A stretch of DNA of 5,437 nt from Kiritimatiellales bacterium (GTDB taxonomy: Bacteria > Verrucomicrobiota > Kiritimatiellia > Kiritimatiellales > Pontiellaceae). The stretch spans positions 1-5,437 of the forward strand of contig JAIPIO010000265.1 of the NCBI GenBank assembly GCA_021734595.1. The letters are read 5' to 3'. A program made the position numbers and the translations under genes. Shown piece after piece: positions 1 through 5,297 of this stretch. The notes beneath the pieces were generated by a model. That model was not told the origin of the DNA and searched no databases. It saw only the letters and a program-made list of their open reading frames with translations. Position 1 is the first letter of the stretch; the number at the start of each line of letters is the position of its first letter.

Positions 1-365
1 CGCGCCCTGTGCCGATGCTGATCATGCACGGGCGGGACGATATGCATGTGCCGCCCGGCGGCGGCGAGAGTCCGCGCAAGAAAAACGGACGCATCTTCAC
101 CTCCGTCGATGAAGCCGCCACATGGTGGGCCCGGCAGAATGGCTGTACGCCGGAACCCGATGTCGAAACATTGCCAGGAGCTGATTCCAAAGTCTGGAAA
201 TCCACTGAAAACGGCAGCGAAGTGCAGCTGATCCTGCTCAACGGGTGGGGACACAGCTGGCCCGGTCCCTTCTTTACCGGCAAGATCGAACAATCCGATC
301 CGCTGTATGGCTTCAATGCATCGGAGCTGATCTGGAACTTCCTGTCCCGGTTTCCGGTCGAATAA
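1..365 (+). CDS. α/β-hydrolase, PHB depolymerase / feruloyl esterase-like (3' part only)
   Basis: This is the C-terminal ~120 residues of a serine esterase; the reading frame is already open at base 3 and the 5' part, with the nucleophile serine, lies outside the window. Two landmarks of the LpqC/PHB-depolymerase type (carbohydrate-esterase-1-like) α/β-hydrolases are visible: HGRDDMHVPPGGG, whose second Asp (codon 39-41) is the expected catalytic acid, and GWGHSWPG, whose His (codon 252-254) is the expected catalytic base. Between them a stretch reading VDEAATWWARQNGC matches the helix usual in this family. Members hydrolyse ester bonds of polyhydroxyalkanoates or feruloyl and acetyl esters on plant or algal polysaccharides, usually after secretion. 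Next to a sulfatase and a glycosidase, an esterase that de-esterifies glycans is the more likely role, but this is inference. The product ends normally at TAA, 4 bp from the stop of the convergent flavoprotein gene. Confidence 0.85.
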   Translation, partial: RPVPMLIMHGRDDMHVPPGGGESPRKKNGRIFTSVDEAATWWARQNGCTPEPDVETLPGADSKVWKSTENGSEVQLILLNGWGHSWPGPFFTGKIEQSDPLYGFNASELIWNFLSRFPVE

Positions 366-369
366 CGGC

Positions 370-1005
370 TTACCGGATAAAGTTGGTGCGTTGCGTGGTA
401 TCCGTTTCAGGATCGGGAACGTTTCCCTTGCCGGCTTCGATACATTTCATGATCCAGGCCATGTTTTCGCCGAGGTTGTCCATCGTCTGCAGCCCTTCGG
501 CATCCTGCAGCGTTTCAGCCGGCGCCATACCGTAGCCGATGTTCCAATAGCTGGAACCGGGGATCACCATCTGCGAAATGGTGAAGAAATGGTTGATGGA
601 GTCGAAGACGTGCATGGCCCCGGCACGCCGGACGGCCACCACCGCTGCGCCCACCTTGCCTTTCAGCAGGTGCCCGTTGGCCAGAGTAACATATCCGGCC
701 CGGTCTATCAGGGCTTTCATCTCGGCGCTCACATCGGCGAAGTAGGTCGGTGAACCCAGTAGAATTCCGTCGGCTTCAAGCATCTTTTCGATGCAGTCGT
801 TAATCGGGTCATTTTTAATGACGCACCGGCGATCCTGGTTTTCGTAGCACTTGCCGCAGGCGAGGCAGCCGCGAACGGCGATGCCGCCCAGTTGGACAAT
901 CTCCGTTTCAATGCCGTGTGTTTCGAGGCGCTCGCAGGTGCGCTTTAGAAGCAGTTCCGTATTGCCGCCCTTGCGCGGGCTTCCGTTGAATGCGACTACT
1001 TTCAT
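370..1005 (-). CDS. Iron-sulfur flavoprotein / NAD(P)H-dependent FMN reductase family
   Basis: A 211-residue cytoplasmic flavodoxin-fold protein. The N-terminus carries the FMN phosphate-binding loop GSPRKGGNT (residues 8-16) and a second flavin-contacting segment GSPTYFADVSAEMKALIDR (84-102). Between them Cys47, Cys50, Cys53 and Cys61 form CX2CX2CX7C, which falls within the compact CX2CX2CX4-7C motif of the archaeal/bacterial iron-sulfur flavoprotein (Isf) group, so FMN plus one [4Fe-4S] cluster is expected. Family members pass electrons from NAD(P)H, ferredoxin or similar donors to acceptors such as O2, H2O2 or quinones; the acceptor here cannot be told. Full length and intact. The ATG at 1003-1005 has GGGAG (1014-1018) 8 nt upstream. 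It lies 51 bp downstream of the GH43 gene on the same strand, so it may be the last gene of that operon. No signal peptide or membrane segment is seen. Confidence 0.9.
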   Translation of the reverse strand: MKVVAFNGSPRKGGNTELLLKRTCERLETHGIETEIVQLGGIAVRGCLACGKCYENQDRRCVIKNDPINDCIEKMLEADGILLGSPTYFADVSAEMKALIDRAGYVTLANGHLLKGKVGAAVVAVRRAGAMHVFDSINHFFTISQMVIPGSSYWNIGYGMAPAETLQDAEGLQTMDNLGENMAWIMKCIEAGKGNVPDPETDTTQRTNFIR

Positions 1006-1032
1006 GGTTCGATCTCCCGTTTGATTATCGCT

Positions 1033-1055
1033 GTTCCCACAGATTTCGTTCCCAC
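1033..1055 (-). repeat. Direct repeat GTGGGAAC, two copies
   Basis: In the 51-bp gap between the GH43 stop and the flavoprotein start the minus strand carries GTGGGAAC twice (+ strand 1033-1040 and 1048-1055), with starts 15 bp apart. It could be a tandem protein-binding site controlling the flavoprotein gene. GATAAT (complement of 1024-1029) follows, but would leave almost no leader before the ribosome site. Function unproven. Confidence 0.3.
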
Positions 1056-1056
1056 G

Positions 1057-2064
1057 TTATTCAAGTTCCACCTCTTTGCCCATGATGAGCGTGTCGCCGT
1101 TGTCGATGAGCTCGAACAGATGCAGGCGTTCCTTGCCGCTGCTGTTGGGTTGATGGAGGGTCATCAGCAGGCGGCCGTCGAAGGTTTTAAAGATCATGCC
1201 GTGGCCGCCGTTCTTGCCGTAGATGATTTTTTGCCCGGTCCAAGGGCCCGCGATTTTGCCTGATTCGGAATGGGTGAGCGCCACGCAATAGTCCTTGCCG
1301 GGAATAAAGGTGGACCAGATCATGAACAGCCTGCCGCTTTTTTGGCTGCGGTAGAGAAAGCATCCATCCGTGATTTTTCCCCGCTCGGGATCGCGACGGG
1401 CGTTCGGGGCGTCGGAGGCCTTGAACAGGGTTTCCGGCTCCCCGATCGTGCCCGAAAGATCGGGCTTCAACCGGACCACATCCATGGTGCCATCGATCAA
1501 CTGGACCCATTCGTGGCAGAAAACCATGTGGGGAACGCCATCCTCAACAAACAACGTTCCGTCCAGCGCCATCCAGTCGGTCGGTGTGTGCGAGGTCGGC
1601 TTGAACGGCTTGAACGGTCCCAATGGAGTGTCCGCATGGAACACGTGGGTGCCGCGCGTGAGCAATGTCGGCCATTTATCCTTCTTCACCGGTTTATCTG
1701 TTGAAAGCACCTTGTTGAGCGTCAGCGTAACGAAAAGATAGTAGCGTCCGTTGTATGCATGCATCTCGGGTGCCCATACCTTTTGCACATCCCGGTCGAC
1801 GGGCAGTTTCAGCACCGGAACCGGCTTGCTCCAGTTGACCAGATCCTTGCTGGCATAGGCTTCCACGCCGGCGAACCCGCTGCCGGCGCGGTTGGCCGCC
1901 TGCACATACATATAGTAGGTTTTGTTTCCTTTATCCGCATGGATGAACGGATCGCGAACCCTAATATCGGCGGTTTTCAACTGTTGGCCCCAACAGGTGC
2001 ACACGCCCAACACAATTAGCGCAATCGCCAATTTTCCAATCATTGAATACTGTCTTCCAGACAT
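1057..2064 (-). CDS. Exported glycoside hydrolase family 43-like protein
   Basis: 335 residues, full length for a single-domain GH43 five-bladed β-propeller. The N-terminus (basic residues, then a hydrophobic run at about 12-22, CWGQQ) is a Sec signal peptide; Cys22 and Cys24 do not sit in a good lipobox. Family landmarks are the early Asp in IRVRDPFI (Asp38, expected catalytic base), WAPEMHAYNGRYYLF (98-111), ALDGTLF (Asp168, expected pKa modulator) and GGHGMIF (286-292, conserved His). The expected acid Glu is unclear: the blade-4 position reads TDGCFLY (Asp233) and a nearby Glu is Glu185 in CHEW. GH43 enzymes are mostly arabinosidases, arabinanases, xylosidases or galactosidases; the substrate cannot be named. 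The ATG at 2062-2064 has AGGG overlapping the sulfatase stop, 5 nt upstream. Met8 (2041-2043) is an alternative start that also leaves a good signal peptide and has GGAAGA 9 nt upstream. Confidence 0.85.
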   Translation of the reverse strand: MSGRQYSMIGKLAIALIVLGVCTCWGQQLKTADIRVRDPFIHADKGNKTYYMYVQAANRAGSGFAGVEAYASKDLVNWSKPVPVLKLPVDRDVQKVWAPEMHAYNGRYYLFVTLTLNKVLSTDKPVKKDKWPTLLTRGTHVFHADTPLGPFKPFKPTSHTPTDWMALDGTLFVEDGVPHMVFCHEWVQLIDGTMDVVRLKPDLSGTIGEPETLFKASDAPNARRDPERGKITDGCFLYRSQKSGRLFMIWSTFIPGKDYCVALTHSESGKIAGPWTGQKIIYGKNGGHGMIFKTFDGRLLMTLHQPNSSGKERLHLFELIDNGDTLIMGKEVELE

Positions 2065-2074
2065 TGGAACCCTA
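2065..2074 (-). promoter_or_regulatory. Translational coupling junction, sulfatase to GH43
   Basis: The sulfatase TAG (2072-2074) overlaps the AGGG ribosome site (2070-2073) of the GH43 gene, whose ATG starts 7 bp after the stop. A ribosome ending on the sulfatase would be placed to start the GH43 enzyme, so the two are almost certainly cotranscribed and made together. Confidence 0.7.
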
Positions 2075-3490
2075 TTTTTTGCGCGCGGCCTCGGTGGCGG
2101 CGTAGCTCAGGTGCCCGTATGAACCCTCTCCAAGAATCTTCGCGTAGGTTTTGGGCAAATGCGTCGCGTGTGTTTTCATGAGGTCGCGGTATTCGGGATT
2201 GCCCGCGAGGTTGGTCCACTCGTTCGGATCGTCGCGGTGGTCGTAGAATTCCTCGGAGCCGTCGTTGTAGTGGATATAGCGATAGCGCTCTGAGCAGATG
2301 GCGACGTTGCCGGGCCCCCATGCGCAGCGGGCCATGTGCGGCCAGTCCGCTTTCGCGTTTTCCAGCAGCGGACGCAGCGAGTGGCCTTCGTTAGCAGGAT
2401 CCGCCTTGAGGCCGGTCAGCTCGAGCAGGGTGGGGTAGATATCCAGCAGCTGGACGGGTTTGTTGCAGACCTGCCCGCCCTTCATGCCGGGCGCAATGAT
2501 CATCATCGGCACCCGCGTGCTGTCTTCCCATAGCGAACGTTTGGCCCAGCGCTCCTTTTCGCCGAGATGCCATCCGTGGTCGCTGAATAGCACGATGATC
2601 GTGTTGTCCTTTGCCGGGTGGTTGTCCAGCGCGTCGAGCATCATCCCGACACGGGAATCGACAAAGCTCACGCAGGCAAGGTACGACTGCACCGCGTGTG
2701 CCCACTCGTTGTGCTCAACCATCCATTTTTGTGTCGGCGCGATATGTTCGAGCCGGGTAATGTTGATGCCGTATTCGGACAGGTCGTCCAAGTCGTTTTC
2801 CTGTACCTTCGGCAGCTGGATTTTATCCAGCGGATACATATCGAACCATTCCTGCGGGGCATACAGCGGGACATGCGGGCGGCTGAAACCCACGCCGAGG
2901 AAAAACGGACGGCCACCCAGTGTCTTGAGTTTTTCCACTCCCCAGTCGGCGACCTTGGTATCCGGCATGTATTCGTTCCCTTCGGGGATGGCGCCCCAGT
3001 CCCAGAGCGGATGGCCGAAGGGCATGCTCATCTTTTCTTTCCGGCGCGGTCCCGCACCGCCCATGTTGCCGCCATAGTCCTTGAAATAGGTCTTGTTCTG
3101 CCTGCCGTGGAAAAGCTTGCCCACCGCCGACACCTCGTAGGATTCGGCTTCAAAACGTTCCGGGATTGTTTTCTGGCTTGCAATGACCGTGGAATCCGCA
3201 GGTTCGGGAGTCAGGAAATAGATGCCGGACGTTTCCGGGTAGGTCGACGACATCAGGCTGGCGCGTGATGGATTGCAGACGGGCGACTGGCAGTGGGCGT
3301 TGGTGAAGAGCACGCCGCGCGCAGCCAGCCGGTCGAGGTTCGGGGTGATCGCCTGCGGATGGCCGCCGAGGCAGCCGATCCAGTCGTTGAGGTCGTCGAT
3401 GGCCAACATCAGCACATTGGGGCGTTCGGCGGCATGGATGGTGGCGGTGCAGAAGATCAATAGGGACAACAGCAGCTTCTTACAGTTCAT
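2072..3490 (-). CDS. Exported formylglycine-dependent sulfatase, iduronate-2-sulfatase-like
   Basis: 472 residues from the chosen start, normal for a family S1 sulfatase. The signal peptide is MNCKKLLLSLLIFC..., with cleavage near Ala20/Ala21. Catalytic features are intact: metal-binding Asp32-Asp33 in AIDDLNDW, the modification motif CNPSR (Cys72, to be converted to formylglycine; Arg76), GKLFHG (124-129), SRPHVPL (His206) and FSDHGWHLGEK (Asp304, His305, His308), with Lys317 just after. The DDLNDWIGCLGGHP and VCNPSRAS context matches iduronate-2-sulfatase-like enzymes, often placed in SulfAtlas S1_7. It should hydrolyse sulfate esters of polysaccharides in the periplasm or outside; the exact sugar is not readable. 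It needs a separate formylglycine-generating enzyme, not in this window. The frame is open to an ATG at 3563-3565, but the ATG at 3488-3490 is chosen because AAGGAG (3499-3504) lies 8 nt upstream and it begins exactly at the signal peptide. The GH43 gene starts 7 bp after its stop. Confidence 0.95.
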   Translation of the reverse strand: MNCKKLLLSLLIFCTATIHAAERPNVLMLAIDDLNDWIGCLGGHPQAITPNLDRLAARGVLFTNAHCQSPVCNPSRASLMSSTYPETSGIYFLTPEPADSTVIASQKTIPERFEAESYEVSAVGKLFHGRQNKTYFKDYGGNMGGAGPRRKEKMSMPFGHPLWDWGAIPEGNEYMPDTKVADWGVEKLKTLGGRPFFLGVGFSRPHVPLYAPQEWFDMYPLDKIQLPKVQENDLDDLSEYGINITRLEHIAPTQKWMVEHNEWAHAVQSYLACVSFVDSRVGMMLDALDNHPAKDNTIIVLFSDHGWHLGEKERWAKRSLWEDSTRVPMMIIAPGMKGGQVCNKPVQLLDIYPTLLELTGLKADPANEGHSLRPLLENAKADWPHMARCAWGPGNVAICSERYRYIHYNDGSEEFYDHRDDPNEWTNLAGNPEYRDLMKTHATHLPKTYAKILGEGSYGHLSYAATEAARKK

Positions 3491-3498
3491 AAGGCAGA

Positions 3499-3504
3499 CT
3501 CCTT
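3499..3504 (-). promoter_or_regulatory. Ribosome-binding site that fixes the sulfatase start
   Basis: AAGGAG on the minus strand, 8 nt before the ATG at 3488-3490. It decides for this start over the in-frame ATG 25 codons upstream (3563-3565), which has no such site and would place extra residues before the signal peptide. Confidence 0.85.
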
Positions 3505-3506
3505 GA

Positions 3507-3517
3507 TTAATGATTAA
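3507..3517. promoter_or_regulatory. Palindrome TTAATGATTAA, possible operator
   Basis: A perfect 5+1+5 inverted repeat, also readable as the direct repeat GATTAA-t-GATTAA (3505-3517), placed just upstream of the sulfatase ribosome site. The position would suit a repressor or a mark near the transcription start. The only evidence is the symmetry. Confidence 0.3.
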
Positions 3518-3541
3518 CCGAAACACAGTGACAGAATAATT

Positions 3542-3558
3542 CTCCTTTTGCAAGGAGG
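3542..3558 (+). promoter_or_regulatory. Perfect Shine-Dalgarno AAGGAGG folded into a hairpin
   Basis: In + strand RNA, CUCCUU (3542-3547) can pair with AAGGAG (3552-3557) across a UUGC loop, hiding a consensus ribosome site. The site ends 23 nt before the ATG at 3582, too far for normal use. It is 5 nt before an in-frame ATT (3564) and 12 nt before an out-of-frame ATG (3571) that opens a 30-codon frame ending at 3663. Which start it serves is not clear. Confidence 0.45.
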
Positions 3559-3581
3559 CGAACATTCGTTATGCTGGGGAC

Positions 3582-4043
3582 ATGTCGGATGCGGTCAACA
3601 GAATTACGTTCAATGGGGAATCGGAAGGGCGGTTCGATGCCGCGGCCTGGATTGCGGCGCTGAACGATCCGCGTATCGTTACCGAAAAGTCGGGCTTTCT
3701 GTTCAAGGCTTCGCTGGATGGCGACCATTTGAGGCTGGCGGTTGCGCCTTGCCTGATCAACGGGGAGCGGAGCTACCATTACAACATGCAGATGGAAGGG
3801 GAGGACGCCTTCACGCTGATTGGTGCCATCAATGCCCAGGGAATATTTACCATCTTGTTCAAAGCAGAGAGCCGGGAACTCTCGGTTAAACAGATCGCGA
3901 GATATGTGGATACCTTCCGGCGGTTTGCCGCTTTCATGCGAAACGCCGGATATGCCGGGGAAGGGCGGCTGGACGAAGTGACGCAGGCCGTCTTGAAAAG
4001 ACTCGGCCTTTCTCCCGTGCCGCAGTACCTCGGCTCCCTCTAA
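3582..4043 (+). CDS. Hypothetical protein, 153 residues, unrecognised
   Basis: I do not recognise a family. It is judged a real gene because codon use is GC-rich at third positions, composition is balanced with well-spaced hydrophobics, and the opposite-strand frame is an Arg/His-rich shadow. No signal peptide or membrane helix is seen, so it is probably cytoplasmic. Residues 38-95 look β-rich (FLFKASLDGDHLRLAVAP, FTLIGAINAQGIFTILFKA) and 101-141 look helical (SVKQIARYVDTFRRFAAFMR, LDEVTQAVLKRL), suggesting a small α+β domain with a C-terminal helical part; there is a single Cys (57). The start is uncertain: the ATG at 3582 has only GGGGA 2 nt before it, while a perfect AAGGAGG sits at 3552-3558, 23 nt away. 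The in-frame stop upstream is at 3537-3539, and no ATG, GTG or TTG lies between. It is divergent from the sulfatase and its stop overlaps the porin stop. Confidence 0.75.
   Translation: MSDAVNRITFNGESEGRFDAAAWIAALNDPRIVTEKSGFLFKASLDGDHLRLAVAPCLINGERSYHYNMQMEGEDAFTLIGAINAQGIFTILFKAESRELSVKQIARYVDTFRRFAAFMRNAGYAGEGRLDEVTQAVLKRLGLSPVPQYLGSL
3986..4011 (+). other. Stable hairpin inside the 3' end of the hypothetical gene
   Basis: GGCCG-TCTT (3986-3994) can pair with AAGA-ct-CGGCC (3998-4008) around a GAA loop, with a 2-nt bulge, followed by TTTCT. It resembles a weak intrinsic terminator on the + strand but lies about 35 bp before the stop codon, so it is more likely an mRNA 3'-end structure or chance. 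Confidence 0.25.
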
Positions 4044-5233
4044 AAGGCATAGGTCAAAAACAGCCGCGCGTCGGTGGCGGTGGTGTTGTCGGCACCTTTG
4101 TTGTCGCGGTAGCCGATGCCGCATTTGACGGCCACGGTGAGATTGTCGATGATCGGTTGCTTGGCGACCAGATTCAATTCCTGCCCGTCGAATGCGGTTG
4201 TCCCATGCCATGTATAGTTGTAGAGGGCGTACAGCACGGTCTTTTTGATTTTGGTGACGGCTTTGAGGTAGGCCGTGTCCGAGTCGCCGTTAAACTGGCC
4301 GGAATAGAGCATCATCGAGACCCCCAGCGGATGGTTGATTCCGGTGGTGGTTTCCTGGAAGCGCAGGGTACTGCCGCGCACGCCGAAATAGCCGGGTTCG
4401 ATCGTGACACCGCCGACTTTCTGCTGTAGGGAGATACCGTATGCATCCGAATTGCGTGTCGCTGCCCGTCCGACATCGTTTTCGTGGCGGTAGTAGCCAA
4501 CGAGTGCGCTGTTTTCGCAGCACGCCCATTTGGCGCGCGTGCCAATCAGGTTGCTGACATCCCAGGCGTAGGCGTCGAACAGGGCGATTTCCAGATTCTG
4601 GAAACCGGTATAGACGCCTTCGCTCCAGGTGACCCCTTTGGTGTCATAGCCCGCACCGAAGACTTCGCCGAAATCGTTGAAATCCCAGCGGTCATAAGGT
4701 GTGTTGGTATCGATCCAGTTGCTGAGCCGGATGGCGTGCCCGGCAGTAATGCGGGTATTGGGAATATCCTTTGTCTCAATCTGGATAGCCTCGATAGAGC
4801 GCGATTTCTGACGGTAGTCGTCGGCGCGGAACACCTCGCCGTTGCTGATCCGTCGGCCGATCACGGCGGTGGTGTTTGTAAGATTGAGCGCACTGAAGGT
4901 ATAGCGCGCCCAGGCTTCGTTGAGGACGTGGATGTCATCGTTTAACAGCTGCACTGAATTGTTGCGGGAGTAAAGCTCGTCGGCAAAGTTAAAAGCCAGT
5001 CCGGCGTCGAGTCCGTTAACCTCCGGCGAGGTGTAGCCAAGGATGAAGCCGAGGGAGGTGTTGGCGCCGGTGTCGCCGGCCGCCGTGTTCTCGAAGTCGC
5101 GGTACATGCTCAGCGACTGGACGCGGCCGGAGATGGTTCCGTAGCCTTTTTCATTAATGGGTTTCAGGACGCTTTCGGCCGAAACGAGCGATGCAGACAG
5201 GGCGGCAGCCAGAATGATTGCTGTTTTTTTCAT
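4040..5233 (-). CDS. Outer-membrane β-barrel porin-like protein
   Basis: 397 residues with a textbook signal peptide (MKKTAIILAAALSASLVSA, cleavage after Ala19). The remainder is built of alternating polar/hydrophobic stretches with aromatic girdles typical of β-strands, for example AWARYTFSALNLTNTTAVIG (107-126) and TVLYALYNYTWHG (332-344). It ends LFLTYAF, with the terminal Phe recognised by the BAM assembly machinery. Length and strand pattern resemble OprD-like and related general or substrate-specific porins, but I cannot assign a subfamily. A Cys-Cys pair (238-239), unusual for porins, may form a disulfide. Likely role: diffusion of oligosaccharides or small acids across the outer membrane, consistent with the adjacent inner-membrane symporter and the sulfatase/GH43 genes (inference). 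The ATG at 5231-5233 has AAGGA (5241-5245) 7 nt upstream. The gene follows the symporter by 64 bp, which contain a strong terminator hairpin. Its TAG shares bases with the TAA of the convergent gene. Confidence 0.85.
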   Translation of the reverse strand: MKKTAIILAAALSASLVSAESVLKPINEKGYGTISGRVQSLSMYRDFENTAAGDTGANTSLGFILGYTSPEVNGLDAGLAFNFADELYSRNNSVQLLNDDIHVLNEAWARYTFSALNLTNTTAVIGRRISNGEVFRADDYRQKSRSIEAIQIETKDIPNTRITAGHAIRLSNWIDTNTPYDRWDFNDFGEVFGAGYDTKGVTWSEGVYTGFQNLEIALFDAYAWDVSNLIGTRAKWACCENSALVGYYRHENDVGRAATRNSDAYGISLQQKVGGVTIEPGYFGVRGSTLRFQETTTGINHPLGVSMMLYSGQFNGDSDTAYLKAVTKIKKTVLYALYNYTWHGTTAFDGQELNLVAKQPIIDNLTVAVKCGIGYRDNKGADNTTATDARLFLTYAF

Positions 5234-5250
5234 GGAGTGTTCCTTTCAAT

Positions 5251-5281
5251 AAAAAACCGGCCGGATTGCTCCGGCCGGCTT
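5251..5281 (-). terminator. Intrinsic terminator after the symporter gene
   Basis: On the minus strand an 8-bp GC-only stem CCGGCCGG - loop AGCAAT - CCGGCCGG (+ strand 5257-5264 and 5271-5278) is followed directly by six Ts (complement of 5251-5256). The stem can extend by one G·U and two A-U pairs into the T run. It begins about 20 bp after the symporter stop, the usual place for a Rho-independent terminator. It lies entirely in the leader of the porin gene, whose ribosome site starts 5 nt after the T tract. Confidence 0.85.
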
Positions 5282-5297
5282 GTTCCCAATGGTTGAA

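Larger units (their letters stand above)
3491..3581. promoter_or_regulatory. 91-bp divergent intergenic region, sulfatase / hypothetical gene
   Basis: The only gap in the window where two genes point away from each other, so it must hold at least one promoter, most likely two. It is AT-richer than its surroundings and contains several short palindromes: TTAATGATTAA (3507-3517), CACAGTG (3524-3530), GAATAATTC (3534-3542) and the CTCCTT/AAGGAG hairpin (3542-3557). AATAAT at 3535-3540 matches the -10 consensus in 5 of 6 bases for the + strand gene, but no good -35 box lies 16-18 bp upstream. I could not find a convincing σ70 pair for the sulfatase. Confidence 0.6.

Noticed and set aside
1006..1056. 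σ70 promoter for the flavoprotein using GATAAT as -10
   Set aside because: The region 17 bp upstream reads GGGAAC, a poor -35, and the predicted start would fall inside the ribosome site.
2036..2043. GH43 lipoprotein, because of Cys22 and Cys24 in the signal region
   Set aside because: The residues before each Cys (LGV and VCT) do not form a proper lipobox; ordinary signal peptidase I cleavage is more likely.
2618..3268. 216-codon + strand open frame over the sulfatase, and similar long frames opposite the porin and GH43 genes
   Set aside because: High-GC antisense shadows; the minus-strand frames carry intact catalytic motifs and signal peptides.
3491..3565. Longer sulfatase start at 3565
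   Set aside because: No ribosome site before it, and it would bury the signal peptide 25 residues inside; the AAGGAG-supported ATG at 3490 fits better.
3571..3663. 30-codon frame beginning at ATG 3571 as a small gene
   Set aside because: Arg- and Gly-rich, entirely out of frame within the hypothetical gene, and 12 nt from the ribosome site; kept only as an alternative in the start-site finding.
4006..4048. Bidirectional terminator GCCTTT / AAAGGC spanning the convergent stops
   Set aside because: The loop is 31 nt, the stem only 6 bp and there is no T tract after it on either strand.
3507..4211. 234-codon minus-strand open frame opposite the hypothetical gene
   Set aside because: It overlaps the porin in another frame by about 170 bases, is rich in Arg, His and Gln with no family features, and behaves as the shadow of the + strand gene.
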